Shown here: positions 22,188 to 35,091 of the stretch, in pieces
Position numbering within the stretch: position 1 is the first letter of the stretch
Layout of the letters: the number at the start of each line of letters is the position of its first letter
From: Ursus arctos
Taxonomy: Eukaryota > Chordata > Mammalia > Carnivora > Ursidae
Assembly: GCF_023065955.2 (NCBI RefSeq)
Contig: NW_026622797.1
Span: 59,579,689 to 59,643,688, forward strand
Direction of reading: 5' to 3'
DNA length: 64,000 bases
Made by a program: the position numbers and the translations under genes
The notes under the pieces: generated by a model
The model's database searches: none
What the model was told of the DNA's origin: nothing
Seen by the model: only the letters and a program-made list of their open reading frames with translations

Positions 22188-24740
22188 AAAACAGATATGA
22201 ATTAGTTATTTATATCTGTCATATTTTTTCGAGGCAATTATTATTCTTAATGAATTCTCATTGTCCAACTGCAAATAATAACTTATTCACTTTAATTTTC
22301 ATTATTTTGGTAAAAGTAGTGACTCTTCTGTCCCATCCCAACTCCCAATTTTTAAAAGGAGAACAAGATGAATAGTATGTATTTTGTTTAACAATTTATC
22401 TTTCTTTGGAAATAAGCAAGAGGTGCTCTGTTTCCCTCAGAGGTTTCTATTAATTTCATCTGTGCTTAAAGTACAATTCCAGCTTTTAGAGCAATGATTC
22501 CCCAGTAGCCTGTATTTTTGAGGGTCAAGATATTTGTGAAGAGTCCCAGTATGCATTTGGAAGTAAAGCTGCATTTACTGGCTGAAGTTGTTTATTTAAT
22601 AGGCATGCACACACAAAATCAGTTAAGTGTCTTATGGTGATTCAAGGGATTCGTTATTTAATTAAATGAATGTATGTATACATGTGTACACATAGATGTG
22701 TGCATGTCTGTGTGTGTATGACTTAGAATACTACCTAGTATACAATAAACATCGAAAAACATTACATTATTTTCATTAACATTTAAAACATCTTAAGAAG
22801 TTGGAAAGGAAATGCTAATTATTGAACATATGGATAATATCTGAACACTTGAAAATGTTTTATGAGAAACTTTCATTTTAAGAATATAATAAAAATTTAA
22901 TTTTATTTTATCTATTTATAAAACTACAAATTCATGAAGAAAAAACAAACATGTGAGCTAAGTCATTTCTGTTAAGTCAAGTATTAGAGTGATAATGTTA
23001 TAAATATAATATATTCACTTCTGGTCTTTCCTATAAGGATCATTGATATTCTGCTTTAGAAACAGTAAAAAGTTGAATTTTAGTAGATTTCTAGTTGAGA
23101 AATTTAGAAATATTTAACCTGATATTAATGAACTTCTTAATACAGCTACTCAGTCTAAGTGGCAGAAGTCTCAACTGCTCTGCTTTTTGTTTCTTTTTTA
23201 ATAATGTTACAAATTCCTAATGTAAGTAAACTTCATTTGGGGACAGTAGGCTGACGTTTTGGAGGAAAAATATTTGTGTCATAAAATCCAATATCACCTT
23301 AATTTCCAATACTTTTTCAGTCAGAATTCACTGCTTGATTGAGATGTTTTTTCTATGGAAAAATTTCTAGATAAAATTGACATACCTTGAAATAGTACTA
23401 TAATACATTTTACTATTTGTAGACTTTAAAATGAAGAGAAATACAAAAGATAATACAGAAAGTCCCATGCAAAAAAAAAAAAAAGTAATTTAAAAAATAT
23501 ATAGGATCTCTCTTTTACTTCCTTTTTCTGTTTCCTTAAGGAATAATAACTTACAGATAAAGTTCAAGCCCCCCAATATTCTTCCCTCTAAATCTATTTA
23601 TCTTCTTCCCTCTCTAAAATGAACCACTACAATGAATTTGATCTGTATCTAGCCCACATTTTTATACTTTTACTACATATAAGTATATAAATCTCTCTAT
23701 AGCTACTGATAACACTGCAAGCTTTGATATACAGACATTTTATCATTCAATTTTAAGTATTACATCATTCTTGTTATTTTCATCTTAATCAATGAGTTAT
23801 TTTTAACCACAGAAGAGGCTTTTAATTGATTTTTAAAAATCTGTTTATTTTCTTGATGATTTATTTAGAAATTATATTTCACTAAGAAAACTTGGACTAA
23901 TGAGGAATTAATTCTCTGAAATCTGTTGAAATTACTTTTTGACCTAATAGGTGGTCACTGCTTTTGATAAATATTTTCCATGAATTTAAAAAGAATTCTT
24001 TTTAAGTTGTTGGGCCAGGATTAGTCCAGCTTGCTAAGTATTTTTGTGAATTATCCTTAGACAATTTGGTCTTACTCGACTTTGAGGCTCATTTTCATAG
24101 ATCTTGATGTCTCCACTGAATTATTTTATTGGTAGAGATGATTAGTACCAACCATGTCAACATATCAACTATTCTGTAGGTATTTTTGAAGCCCCAGTTC
24201 TGTTATCTTTGAAGTTCCTAAAATACTTTGCCTGAAAGTTTCACCTGAAGCAAATGTGACAATATTCCCTGGCAGAATTCAACTAACCATACTTAAAGTT
24301 TAGATATCTAATCTAGGCTGCCTCCCTTAAAAGTTATAGCCCTGACTAGACATTCATATCAGGCTCATACGTAAGGAGTGTACTGTATACACAATATTCT
24401 AGCTGATCTATCTATGTTAAATGCTACTAATTTCATCAGTGAGAACCCATTTCTAATGCTCATGATAATTAGTGAAGGCTCTGGTGTTGATGGGAGTCAA
24501 AGATAGCGGAAACGCTTTTAGTAGCCACTTCTAAAGTGTGGATTTTAGATTAAATGCTCTATAACCACCAATGAAGTATAAATTTCTGATAAAACAACTG
24601 AGCTGAGACCTGCAGTATATATCATGATGAACACACCCATTTATACTGAATTGTGTATGTTCAAGTCGTTTAAGATAAATCACAAATATCAAAACAATCT
24701 TATAGTTTAAATCATCTATATCCTGTTGACTTGGGATGTG
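22188..24740. other. Single-copy AT-rich stretch, longest repeat-poor block
   Basis: There are no recognisable repeats apart from short TG/TA runs near 22670-22715 and an A-run at 23470-23484. No open frame of interest occurs in any frame. It looks like unconstrained intergenic or intronic DNA. Confidence 0.6.
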
Positions 24741-24754
24741 ATCGATCTCTCCTT

Positions 24755-25200
24755 TTTTGACAGAAGAATATTCAATCTGTTATGATTACAGATTTGTCCA
24801 GTTCCTCTTGTAATCTTATCAGTATTTGTGTTACATATTTCAAGGTTATTTGATCAGCTGTATACAGATTCATATTTTTATATCATCTTGGTGGACTTTT
24901 CGTTTTAGTGATTTGTAATATTTCTTCTTAATTTAATTTAATAATGGTTTTGCCTTAAAAACCTGCACAATCCAATATTAATTTTGCTATAATGGCATTA
25001 TTTGGACCCATGTTTGCTATCTTTATATTTTTAACTTTTGGGTGCCATGTTCTTTGTTTCTTACATACACATATCTATCTGTGCATCCATGTATCTATCT
25101 GTCTATTTACCTATCATCTCCAAACTCTCACTCTATCATTTCAGTCAGGTTCCTTTGCCTGTATTTCAAATTGGTGAGGAATAAAAGGTTATTTTCAGAC
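24755..25200 (-). mobile_element. Ancient L1 ORF2 endonuclease-region fragment, antisense
   Basis: GATTTGTCCAGTTCCTCTTG, TTACATATTTCAAGG and CTTTATATTTTTAACTTTTG follow the order of the complement of old L1 ORF2 N-terminal (endonuclease) sequence, which reads in sense as ...CTACAAGGAGAAATAGACAA-like text. It is highly diverged and has no open frame. Confidence 0.6.
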
Positions 25201-25483
25201 TGATATTTTGGGGTTTTGTTTATACTGTTTTTCTTTGGCTTCTTCCTTCCTACCTATCCTCCCTTTTCATTTCTATTTGTGAAACTGATCATGTTTTTCT
25301 AATTCTTCCCTCTTGTGTATTTTTTTTTTCTGCTAACAGGGAATTTATTTCCATTCCTTTAGGGCTCCTCTTGCCTTAAATTTCTAGGGTTAATAATTAT
25401 GTATCTTTCCTAACCATTACTGAGTTTTTATAACTCTTAATGCTGTTCTCTACATACTTCGACAATTTAATACGCATCCTTAT

Positions 25484-25690
25484 TTCTCAACCTTAGTACT
25501 ACTGACCTTGGGGGCCAGATAATCCGTTGTTATAGGGCACTGTCCTGTGCACTGCAGGATGATAGCAACATCCCTGGCCTCTATCCACTACATACCGTAG
25601 CCCTTTCCTCAATGGTGACAAATAAAAGTGTCTTCAGACACTGCCAAATGTCCCCTGCAGGGCAAAATCACCCCCACTTGACAACCACTG
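25484..25690 (+). mobile_element. hAT-type MITE
   Basis: The left end TTTCTCAACCTTAGTACTAC and right end CACTTGACAACCACTG are imperfect inverted copies of the GGTTCTCAACC-type hAT-Charlie terminus. The middle (GGGCACTGTCCTGTGCACTG; CACTGCCAAATGTCCCCTGC) matches a recalled common mammalian element. The exact family was not resolved. Confidence 0.72.
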
Positions 25691-26822
25691 ATTTAGAGGA
25701 TAAATAAGACCGATAAAACTCCTACTTTGCTATTTTATAATGGCAAGAAAAAAAGGTAAAATTTGCAAGCTGATATATACCTAACCATCTTGTACAATTA
25801 GCCTCTTAATTAACAGCTAAGGAATTAAAAGCCAACCATATGTCTAAGTTTTTAGAATTACAGTTTTTGTAAAGTTGTTTGATCACCATTTATTTTCCTA
25901 TCTTCGTGAAACTTTAGTTTAGAGCCAAATAAAAGCAAAAAGAGGTTTTTACCTTTAATTGCTTTCCCTAAAAGTATCTGTGTGTCTACAGAGATTTGGA
26001 CAGCACTGGGGCCAAGCCAGGATTCCCGTAGTGAAACAATTGACTTGGCATCACACTGACAACATATAAACAACAGTTTGTCAACAGGCTTCACATTAGT
26101 GACAGAACATTTTTTGGCAAAATAGAGGCATCCTTCTGGGCACCATGGCAAAAAACAGCTACTCGCTTTCATTTACGACTCTTCTGTATGGAGTACCAAA
26201 TTAATTAAAAGATTATAATTGTGACATTTGTTTAGAAAAGATTTTTTAAGGAAAAAATACAGCAGAGCAGAATTTCTGCTGAAAAAAAAATTTGCCTCTA
26301 GCAGTTTATTCATAGTTGCTGTAGACCTATAAACTGTGGGTAACTGTTAAAGGTTTTGTGTTTTTGTTTTCTTTTGTTTTGATTTGATGTGATTTTTTTC
26401 TTAAGTTAAAACTAACAGTATGGAAGTTATTTGATAACCAAATTTGAGGAATGTAAGTATTTTCCCAAAAAGATGATCATACTATACCTTATTCTGCTTT
26501 CAAAGTTAGTTCATAGAAAATGAAAACAAGAAATAAAGTGAAAGCAAAACTACTTATTTATAAAAACAATTTCTTTGGAATAAAATGTAAAGATTGCTTC
26601 ATAGCTTTCATAGAATAGAGTGAGCTGAGATTCGTGTGAACCTGAAAATGCTCAAAGAAAAAGTTAATTCTCCTAAATGTGTAAAGAACAAAAGGATTTA
26701 AACTTGAATAAATAACCACTATTTCAATACCAAAACCACTTAATAAAGGTGAAAGTAGTTTATCCAGTAGGGAATAGAAACCCAATGCATATATCTGTGG
26801 TTGGAAATTACTAAAGATAGAC
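25691..26822. other. Single-copy stretch containing one candidate exon
   Basis: No repeat family is recognised. The minus strand holds a 104-codon open frame at 25858-26172, described separately. The rest is AT-rich with closed frames. Confidence 0.5.
25953..26135 (-). other. Weak candidate exon (unidentified), minus strand
   Basis: Within an open frame at 25858-26172 the minus strand shows a pyrimidine-rich stretch ending CCCAG just before 26135 and AAAG|GTAAAA at 25953/25952, so a 183-base (61-codon), phase 1-1 exon is possible. The peptide is Cys-rich (CLYF, FICCQC) but matches no family I know. Frame length alone is compatible with chance in AT-rich DNA, and no neighbouring exons were identified. 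Alternatives are chance or a decayed pseudogene. Confidence 0.15.
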
Positions 26823-26836
26823 AGAGGATGGATTCT

Positions 26837-27045
26837 TTTTTTTTTTTTTTTTTAAGATTTTATTTATTTATTCGACAGAGATAGAGACAGCCAGCAAGAG
26901 AAGGAACACAAGCAGGGGGAGTGGGAGAGGAAGAAGCAGCCTCCCAACGGAGCAGGGAGCCCAATGCAGGACTCGATGCCAGGACTCTGGGATCACGCCC
27001 TGAGCCGAAAGCAGACGCTAAACAACTGAGCCACCCAGGCGCCTC
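26837..27045 (-). mobile_element. Carnivore SINE, antisense
   Basis: The T-run and AAGATTTTATTTATTTATTC tail complement open the element and the GAGCCACCCAGGCGCC head complement closes it. Perfect duplications AGAGGATGGATTCT lie at 26823-26836 and 27046-27059. Confidence 0.97.
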
Positions 27046-27429
27046 AGAGGATGGATTCTGCTTCGTTTCTCTAAGCCTGGTTAAGGTAAATATTGTTTAG
27101 AGAATATTGAAAATATTCAGTGCATGCACATACTTGTGATCCTTTAACCCAAAGGTAAAAAGTACTGGAAATCGATAGGGTTATTTAGGAAGACCATGAA
27201 CATAAATGTTGGTGAAGCTGAAAGTGCTAGACCTAAAACTTACCAAAATTATTTTAAAAGTTATTTTAACATTTGTGCCCAGATTTTTTTATGTTATTTA
27301 ACCACAATAATGTCTGAAATAGTGTTTCTAATTCTAATAAGTTAGTCACTTTCTTGAAGAAGTTTGTCATAAATGGCATCTCTGACCTGGGAACATATAT
27401 TCTAAGTTCCTTAGAGTAATATTCAATTA

Positions 27430-28045
27430 CTCAATCCTTTCTTCAACACTTCTGTGCATCTACTCTACGCCAGCCTTGTGTCAAGTGTAAAGGTCAGATG
27501 TACTCACTGCTCTGTAAGAACTCATAGTCTGTAAGAGATCATCAGCACATTACCTGATAGTTATGTTATAAAAAAAAGTTCCCAGAAAGGTTTAACTAAC
27601 CCAAACTTAGAGTCTGTGGTTAGCCTGATGAAGGGTGGGAGGACTTTTCAGGCCAGGTTGTTGCATAAGAAGGGCCAGTGGTAAAACAAGAGGCTCTCTG
27701 GGGTACTTGCAAACAGTGAGCAGAAGGGTGAGGATGGAGAATGCCTTGTGTGGGGTGCCCGGGAGCTTGTACCTTATTCCAAAGTCTTCGGGATGCTTTT
27801 GAAGAGTTCTGAGAAGAGTAATGACATGAACAGTGTTGCATGTTGGAAAGTTCCTACTTAACAGCAGTATGGATGGTGCTGTGTGGAGGAGGGCATCCTG
27901 GGACAGAGACTAATTAGCAGGCTTGCTCTGACAGAACAAGGAAGAATGGAAATAGATATTAAAAAAAGGCAAAGAACTGAGCAATACTTAGAAGAGAAAA
28001 TGGGCCAAACCTGGTGATTTAATTGAATGTGAGAAGTTAAGAACA
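27430..28045 (-). mobile_element. L2-type LINE fragment, antisense
   Basis: CATCTACTCTACGCCAGCCT is the complement of the L2-like 3' end (usually CTACTATGTGCCAGGC on this strand). Later text such as GAGAAGAGTAATGACATGAA matches the complement of the same family further upstream. It is diverged, and the family label comes from recall. Confidence 0.5.
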
Positions 28046-28139
28046 AACATTTCTAAGACCAGTAACTCTATAGAATATACACAGTTCCACAATCGGAGAT
28101 GGTATATGCAGGGGTAGGAGGTAATAAGTCCTATTTTGG

Positions 28140-28480
28140 ACATGCGAAATTTAACAAACATTTACTGAACAGTTACTACGTACCAGGCACATTTAAGAGC
28201 TAGTGATACCACAGTGAACAAAACTGACAAAAATACCTGCAATCATGAAGCTTAAATTTATTGTGAGATGGAGAGCAATAGGATAAATATGTAACTATTC
28301 AGAATGTTAAATAGCGATCGTAATAATAAGAAGAAAAGAGAACAAGATATGGATCGATCTTGAACTTTTAGAAAATGTGAGCAGGAGAAACTTCACTGAA
28401 AAAAATGACGAGTCATGAGCTGATTTGGAGTGGGAAGAGATAGTCATCAATATTTACTGAAAGAATGAAAATCACAGAAA
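28140..28480 (-). mobile_element. L2-type LINE 3' end, antisense
   Basis: ACTACGTACCAGGCACATTT, then ACCACAGTGAACAAAACTGA and ATCATGAAGCTTAAATTTAT, is the typical antisense L2-like 3' region. The 5' limit is unclear. Confidence 0.6.
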
Positions 28481-29152
28481 ATAAATTTTTATTTGCAGTT
28501 TAAAAATGAGAAGTCAGTAAGATTAATAATAACTTTATTTTTCCACTCTGGTTCTTCCATCTACATCTATTGCCCACATGGGACTAAGTATGCCCATAGT
28601 GGTCAATTCCTTTTTACAGATAGTATATTAAATGTCAGAAGTTCTCAAGCACATCTAACAATTTCTCATGTTGTTCAGTCTCACTGGATTGAAATAATCA
28701 ACAATAATTTTATTTTAATGTTTCATTTTTACTGTACAAATATGCTAAGAGGTATCATTCTCTATCAGCGGTTTCTACAAAATAACCTCTTTGCTTAGGA
28801 TCGTCATGTTTTTGTGGCAGCTGTGATGGGAGGGGTAGTTCTCTTTTTCTTCAGATTTTAACTATACTTTAGGCTGGGAAGGTTTTACTCCAGTCACTCA
28901 AAAGTCATTTCCCTTAATATTATTTTCTGTGCCTTAATAATTCTACTTACACTTTTGGTTATAGCTCACTATAGTTTTCTCTTTTAGGTGTTTATGAGTG
29001 TTGCCATGTGAAGTATGAAAAAAATACTGCATTCCCACTATGTACCATAAAGACCAATGATCTAAGTTATTTGCTTTTAAGGATCTCCAGATTGAGAAAC
29101 AGAGAAATAAAAGAACAATACTGTATACGATTTGACAATTAAGATTTTAAGG

Positions 29153-29586
29153 CAGTGCCATCCCAATTTTCAGTGATGATGAAAATATTTTATATCCATT
29201 CTGTCCAATGTGGTAGCAACTAGTCATATGTGAATATTGAGTACTTGAAATGTGACTGACACCACTGAGGAAATGAATTTTCAAATTTTACTTAATTTTA
29301 CTTACTTAATTTTTAAAAAGATTTATTTATTTATTTTAGAGTGAGAGAAAGGGAGGGCACATATGAGCAGGGGGAGGGGGAGAAAGGGACAGAGAATCTC
29401 AAGCAGACTCCCTATTGAGCGCAGAGCCCACTTGGGGCTTGATCCCACCACCCTGAGATCATGACCTGAGCCAAAACCAAGAGTTAGATGCTTAACCAAC
29501 TGAGCTACCCTGACACCCCTTAATTTTAGTTAATTTAAATTTAAATAGCTACCTGTAGCTAGTGGTTACTGTACTGGACAGCACAG
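29153..29586. mobile_element. hAT MITE (MER3-like) split by a SINE
   Basis: The left part (GTCCAATGTGGTAGCAACTA; GAGTACTTGAAATGTGACTG) and right part (AGCTAGTGGTTACTGTACTG, ending GGACAGCACAG) belong to one short hAT-type element interrupted at about 29311-29519. The name MER3 is from memory; the structure is clearer than the name. Confidence 0.72.
29312..29519 (-). mobile_element. Carnivore SINE, antisense, inside hAT MITE
   Basis: The AAAGATTTATTTATTTATTT tail complement, GAGAGAAAGGGAGGGCACAT body and a diverged head complement (CTACCCTGACACCCC) are present. CTTAATTTTA-like sequence flanks both sides. Its divergence suggests an older SINE of the CTCAGTTGGTTAAG type. Confidence 0.93.
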
Positions 29587-29599
29587 TTAAAAAGTAAAC

Positions 29600-29960
29600 A
29601 CACTGGAAGAATAACCCAAAATTATTACTAAAATGAGTTATGAACAATGACTCTGATTTAGCCAGATATACTTGGGAATGGGACTTAAAGGTCAAGGGAA
29701 AGCACAGAAAGTTACGGAAGAGTGAGGGATCATGCCAAATTTGGGAAACTATACGATTTTCCAATATGGATCAGTTGATAGTATACTAAAAGTGGAGACA
29801 CAGTAGGAGGTTGAAAGAAATGAGGGGGATGAACAGCTTTTTCTGACATACAGAGCAACTTAGATTTTATTCTGTTGGCATGGGAGGCCACTAAAGAATT
29901 CAAAAGGAAGCAGAACATAATCAGATATGCATATTAGGAAGACTATCTTTTGAAATCAGA
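29600..29960 (-). mobile_element. L2-type LINE fragment, antisense
   Basis: TTTTATTCTGTTGGCATGGG, then AGGCCACTAAAGAATTCAAA and GCAGAACATAATCAGATATG, resembles the antisense L2-like block with the usual GGGAAGCCATTGGAGGG text. It is diverged. Confidence 0.45.
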
Positions 29961-32900
29961 CAGACCTAGTTAAAATTAAGTAAGGACCTAGAATAATTGT
30001 ATTATATAATAAATAAAATGATTAAATAGATTACAGGAATATCCATGAAATATTCATGCATTCATGGAATACTTAAAGGAACCAATCAGATAACTGACCA
30101 CACACAAAAAAATTAAATCCAAATCAAAAGTAGAAATTTTAAAGGCTAAATTTTCTGCTCATAAATATAATTACTATAAATAGTATTTAAAAGCTTACAA
30201 AAATTTTTTAATGAGTGTTACACAACATGCCACTTAAAAATGTACAGTTATCACATTGAAAATACCTCACTTTGCGCCCTGAGTACTTCTTTGAAGCTAG
30301 AGTGCTTCAACTTGTGCACCTTGGTTTTGTGGTCACATCGTATGGCTTGATTCTAGGCAGCTGTCTTTGTGAGAGGGTTTAGGTAAGATTTTCCACTAGC
30401 TACAGGTAGTGTAGTTTAGAATAATGTATTTTAAGATTCATAAGATTTTCAAGCTACTTTTTTGAAAAAACCTCAGTACTGTTTCCTGTTCATCTCCAAG
30501 TCTGCATTTGAAAAAAAAAATATTTAATAAATGTTCATCGTATTCTGAAAAGAATTCTTCCTTATTTGAATTTTGTTAATTTGGGCTTAGGCTTTAATAT
30601 CTCTCAAATTCCCTTTTGTATTCCCCTGATAGCCTAAACAGATGCTTAAATCATATTTACCATAATTAACCCACTTACTTTCCTTTGTTTTTGATTCTTT
30701 CTTATTAATGATTCTTCTCTACAGCTTATGGTTTCTACTAAATCTATTCATTGGCAGGGTACACAGTGTAATCATAGTCTTTGAAAAATGGAGCAACTAT
30801 TTCACATTACTAAACAACAAAAATAATTTGATTGATTTTCAGTAGTCAGGTTTTCAAAATACTTCAAAGTCATATTATATGCTTTTAATCAATTCAGTGA
30901 AAGGTTAATATTTTGAAATATAAGGGCTCTACATATTTCAACTATTATTTTGAATAATAGATACTCATTTCAAACAAAATGCATTCCAAATTTGTAACAT
31001 TTGGTAAGTACATTATGTGCTTTTTAAAGAAATGTATTTAAGATTTAGAGCACAAAAACATTTTAAAAATAATATACTAATCAAGTTGAGAAATAAACAT
31101 GTGCAAATCAATTATTTTAAGTATACTAGGAATTCAAAATGGGGATACTCCATAATAGTTTTCATTCACGCATTTAAAGTACACCATACTGGCTCTGTAA
31201 TGACATTTAGTGTAGTATTACATAGCAAGTGAGTGAATTTGATAATTAAAGACCTAAAAGCAGTCCTTATGAAATAATTTCATGGCGTTGTCCCTGGAGA
31301 AAGCATTACATGCAGGTCTGTTTTGCTTACTACAATCATTCATTCTAAAATACATTTATTGTATGACCACAATACTTGAAAAGAGACCTGTGAAGAGACT
31401 ATGGTACTTAGGTAGGTAGGCAGTCGATAGGAATAAAAAGGTGTACTAAGCATGTTCCATGTCTCAAAGTGCAGAGTCTTGTTACTTACTAGTGATAATA
31501 CAGAGGGGTGGTGCCACAAATGTGGTAAATGAAGAATCTGGCCAAAAGTAACTGTTGGCTTAATGTATTTCATACAATATCATCAGAGCCCTTAAATTTT
31601 CATAACAAAGATTTTATAACTTTCACTAATTTTTTTTACCATTATTTTGCTATACATTATGCTTAAAAACTTTGAAGTTTCTAATTTCCTACAGTAAATA
31701 TCTTTTATGGAAAACAATTCTAACACACATGGTCATTCATATAAGATATACCAACTAATAAGTGTTCAATTATTATTGGCTCCTGATATTCCATTTTACA
31801 TATCAAATAATGATCCCTTTACTTAAAAAAAAAAAAAACCCTGAAAAGATAAGAAGAATCAAACAATACTTTTCTTAAGGAAATTAAAGAGTCTACCTTC
31901 AATTAAGTAATCTGACATTATGTGTTCAAAGTACTTTTCTTAAAAAAAGCTTAATTTTTCTGATGATCAGCCATCTACTACAATTAAGACTATCTTTTAA
32001 TCAGTAGCGAGTTTGCAAGATAGTAGACATTTATGGAGTAGGTAGTGTTTGCAAAGTATTCCAGTCTTAACATATTTGTTGATTCATCCCTCTATGTTCT
32101 TAAGTAGTTTTACAATATTTAGAAAAATGAAAACCTATTTTTAAAACACTATAAAATGCTGTTTTGGAAAAAAGTACACATTTTACATGACATATAAACT
32201 GCTTTCCAAGAAGAATTTGCTGGCATGTATGGATATTGATAGACCTACTCTGAAAAGATTCGTGAGATTTTTAGGCTAAGAACTTTTCAAGTGAGATTTT
32301 CCAGCCATAATACGTTTTCCATACCATAAATAGTGACTGAGAATAAACACAGGTTTTTCTGAGAGGTAATTTTACATTTTGCCACATATTTGTCACGACA
32401 CTCCACCTTAAAATAATATTTCTGATTTCTTACTTTAACTGACCCATTAATAGTCTTCCTCCCCAATTTCATGCTTCAGTGTGATCACTAACAGAACAGT
32501 TTACATTTCTTAGCTGGGAGGTAATAGCATTTGTGAATGACCTGAAATCCTTTGGAATTGTACTCTACCTGATTTTCAAGGGTGTTTAATCCATTTGTAT
32601 GCTCCAAATTTTCCATTTGAATTTGCATCAGATCATGTAATATCAGTTTCTTCTATGTCACCTGATGTAGCAATAACTTTATATAATGTGACACTGTGTA
32701 ATGCACAGTTAAAAAAAACAAAAACAAAACCCTTTCTTCTACAGAAGCAGTATCTATCAAATGCTGTATCTGTCCTACACCACTGATTTACTTAATGGGT
32801 ATAACTACTGAATTAAAAAAATCTAGCTGGCTTTGTGTATCCCAGTAACTGGTACCTACTAATCTTCCTAATTAGCCAAACCATTTAATACCACGATGGA

Positions 32901-33158
32901 TTTTCTTACATAAAATTACAGAGAAGCAAATACATCAAAATGATAAGAAATAAATTACCAAAATTTCATTTTTCCCCTCCTACCTATGGAATTTGTCGGG
33001 TTGGAATGCAAAAAAGCAATATCACTATTACTGAATTTTATTTATATGCTCAGTTAAGAGTGAATCCTGGGGAGGGAGTATTACTCCTGGCTACAGTTTG
33101 GTAGGTAAATGATAGTGAATTCCATCTTTAAGGCCAGACTTCCGTATTATCTTCTAGA
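29961..33158. other. Single-copy AT-rich stretch
   Basis: I see no gene. There are only short A-runs (30504-30514, 31825-31840). Open frames of 61-77 codons at 31017-31232, 31340-31573 and 32595-32786 show no domain, splice or start context. Confidence 0.55.
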
Positions 33159-33159
33159 T

Positions 33160-33388
33160 TAGGAGTCTGCAAAGAATGGCTCATTGGCCAAATCTGAATC
33201 ACAGTCTGTTTTTGTAAATAAAAGTTTTTTGGAACACAGCCACACCATTCTTTTTCATATGGTCTATGGATGCTTTCTAACTACAGAGACAGAACTCAGT
33301 AGTTGCCACAGTCTGAATGCCCTATGATTCAGTGCTCCCCAAATTTCCTCCCTGGCCCTTTATAGAAAATATTTGTCAAGCTCTAGTG
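33160..33388 (+). mobile_element. hAT-Charlie-type element
   Basis: AGGAGTCTGCAAAGAATGGC, then GGCCAAATCTGAATCACAGT, TTTGGAACACAGCCACACCA and TTGCCACAGTCTGAATGCCC follow a widespread old mammalian DNA element (GGCCAAATCCGGC-type core). Termini are weakly paired. Orientation is assigned by convention only. Confidence 0.7.
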
Positions 33389-34770
33389 TAGATCATTTAT
33401 GAAATGTGAACTGTTGGTTACATGATACTAAAATAGACACTATCGTAAGAATTCTTTGCAAGGTGCCATAATTTTAAAAAGTAAATATGGTGAAATACTA
33501 AGAAACAAGTTTCCTTGTAAGCTCCAAGAAAAAGAGTCATATCTTGTAGCAAAAGGAGTTTTCATTTCTTATTTAGTACAATGTCCCATCACTTCATATA
33601 AGGAAAACAAGCATTTGGAAAGAGCAATCCACCCAGTTCTAAGGATAGTTGGTAAGACAACGGGATTAGGGGAACTTGCTCTGAGTAGTGAGGCATTTGT
33701 GCTTCTAGTCCAATCAAGCAAGACTTAAAAAAAATAAATAAATAAAAAGAAAGAAGAATGAGTTTCACTCTAAGAAAAGAATCAAAGACTGTGTCTAGCA
33801 CACACTGTGGTTTCCAGAGATAATTTCTCCATTCAAAAAACCTGTAAGAGAATCTGGAACTAACACATTTTATATGCTATAACAACCTCTTTACACTCTA
33901 TTCCTGAACCACACTGGAAGGGAAATTTCCAAGCTTCTCTCTGTCAAAAGACCATTTCTGAAGAGTTCTAGACATGATATTGGGCTAGGTGATAGTTTGG
34001 CAAATCACTACAGGGCAGTAAATAAGTTTGTTAAGAGCAGCCTACAGTGAGGATTACAGACATAACCCACCGATGAACATTGGTGAACAGGCCCCATGGA
34101 AGGGACCTTTACCAGTAGAAGTTTAGTGTAATAAGGAATAGATGCCAGCATCTAGAACTGTGTATGATTTGATGTGGAAATGGACTTCTCTCTTGGTGTC
34201 TTCTAATGAGGCTTAAATGCTATTATTTAACATTTCCTTTTGCAGAAGAAGTGTCCTATATAAGCATCAGTATTTGCTCTCCTGGGAAACACATTCAGAA
34301 TCATCTAAAAGATCTCCAACCACTGGCTAACTAACACTCAATTATAAAAGCCACTTCTAGCTGATTCCGGCCATCCAGAAGGAGGGTGACTATGACCAAT
34401 TTGACTATCTGCTGTCTCTTAAACAAATAAAAAACCTTACAAGAATGTTAGCCAAATCCTCATCTTCTATCCATCCCTATCCACACCAACCTGAGGGCAG
34501 CACCTTGTTGTCACCTTTTCTGACTCCAATCCCTTTTTGAAGGTTTTGGCAACTTGCCTGACTCTTCTTGTCCGCCCAGGAAATGTCCTGTGCTTGATTT
34601 CTGCTTCAACGTGCTCAGAATCTCCTGGAAATATAGCTTCCATTGTCTGAACATTCAACTTCATGTCTATGCCAGTCTAATGAGGATCTTTAAATTCTGT
34701 GTTTTATATTCTCAAATGGTCTTCACTTCCCTGAGGACCCAGTTGTTGGTTAGTATTGTACCTACTTTTA
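33389..34770. other. Single-copy stretch
   Basis: There is a short AAATAAATAAATAA run at 33731-33747. Open frames at 33456-33728 and 34467-34664 show no family resemblance. Confidence 0.5.
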
Positions 34771-34773
34771 CTC

Positions 34774-34898
<125 letters not shown>

Positions 34899-35091
34899 AA
34901 GATGGTATTTATTTACTTCTTTTAGAGAGAGAGAGAGTGCATGCACACACCATGGAGGAGCAGAGGGGGGAGGGAGAGGGAAAGAATCTCAAGAGGACTT
35001 CTTGCTGAGCGTGGAGCCTTGATGCCTGAGATCATGACTTAAGCTAAACCAAGAGTTGGTCACTTAGCCTACTAAGCCATCCAGGCGCCCC
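34899..35091 (-). mobile_element. Carnivore SINE, antisense, with expanded TTTC tail
   Basis: The tail end AGATGGTATTTATTTACTTC, a GAGAGAGAGAGAGTGC stretch, GATCATGACTTAAGC and a head complement CCATCCAGGCGCCCC are recognisable. The copy is diverged, and no clean target duplication is visible because the tail has been replaced by the microsatellite. Confidence 0.9.
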
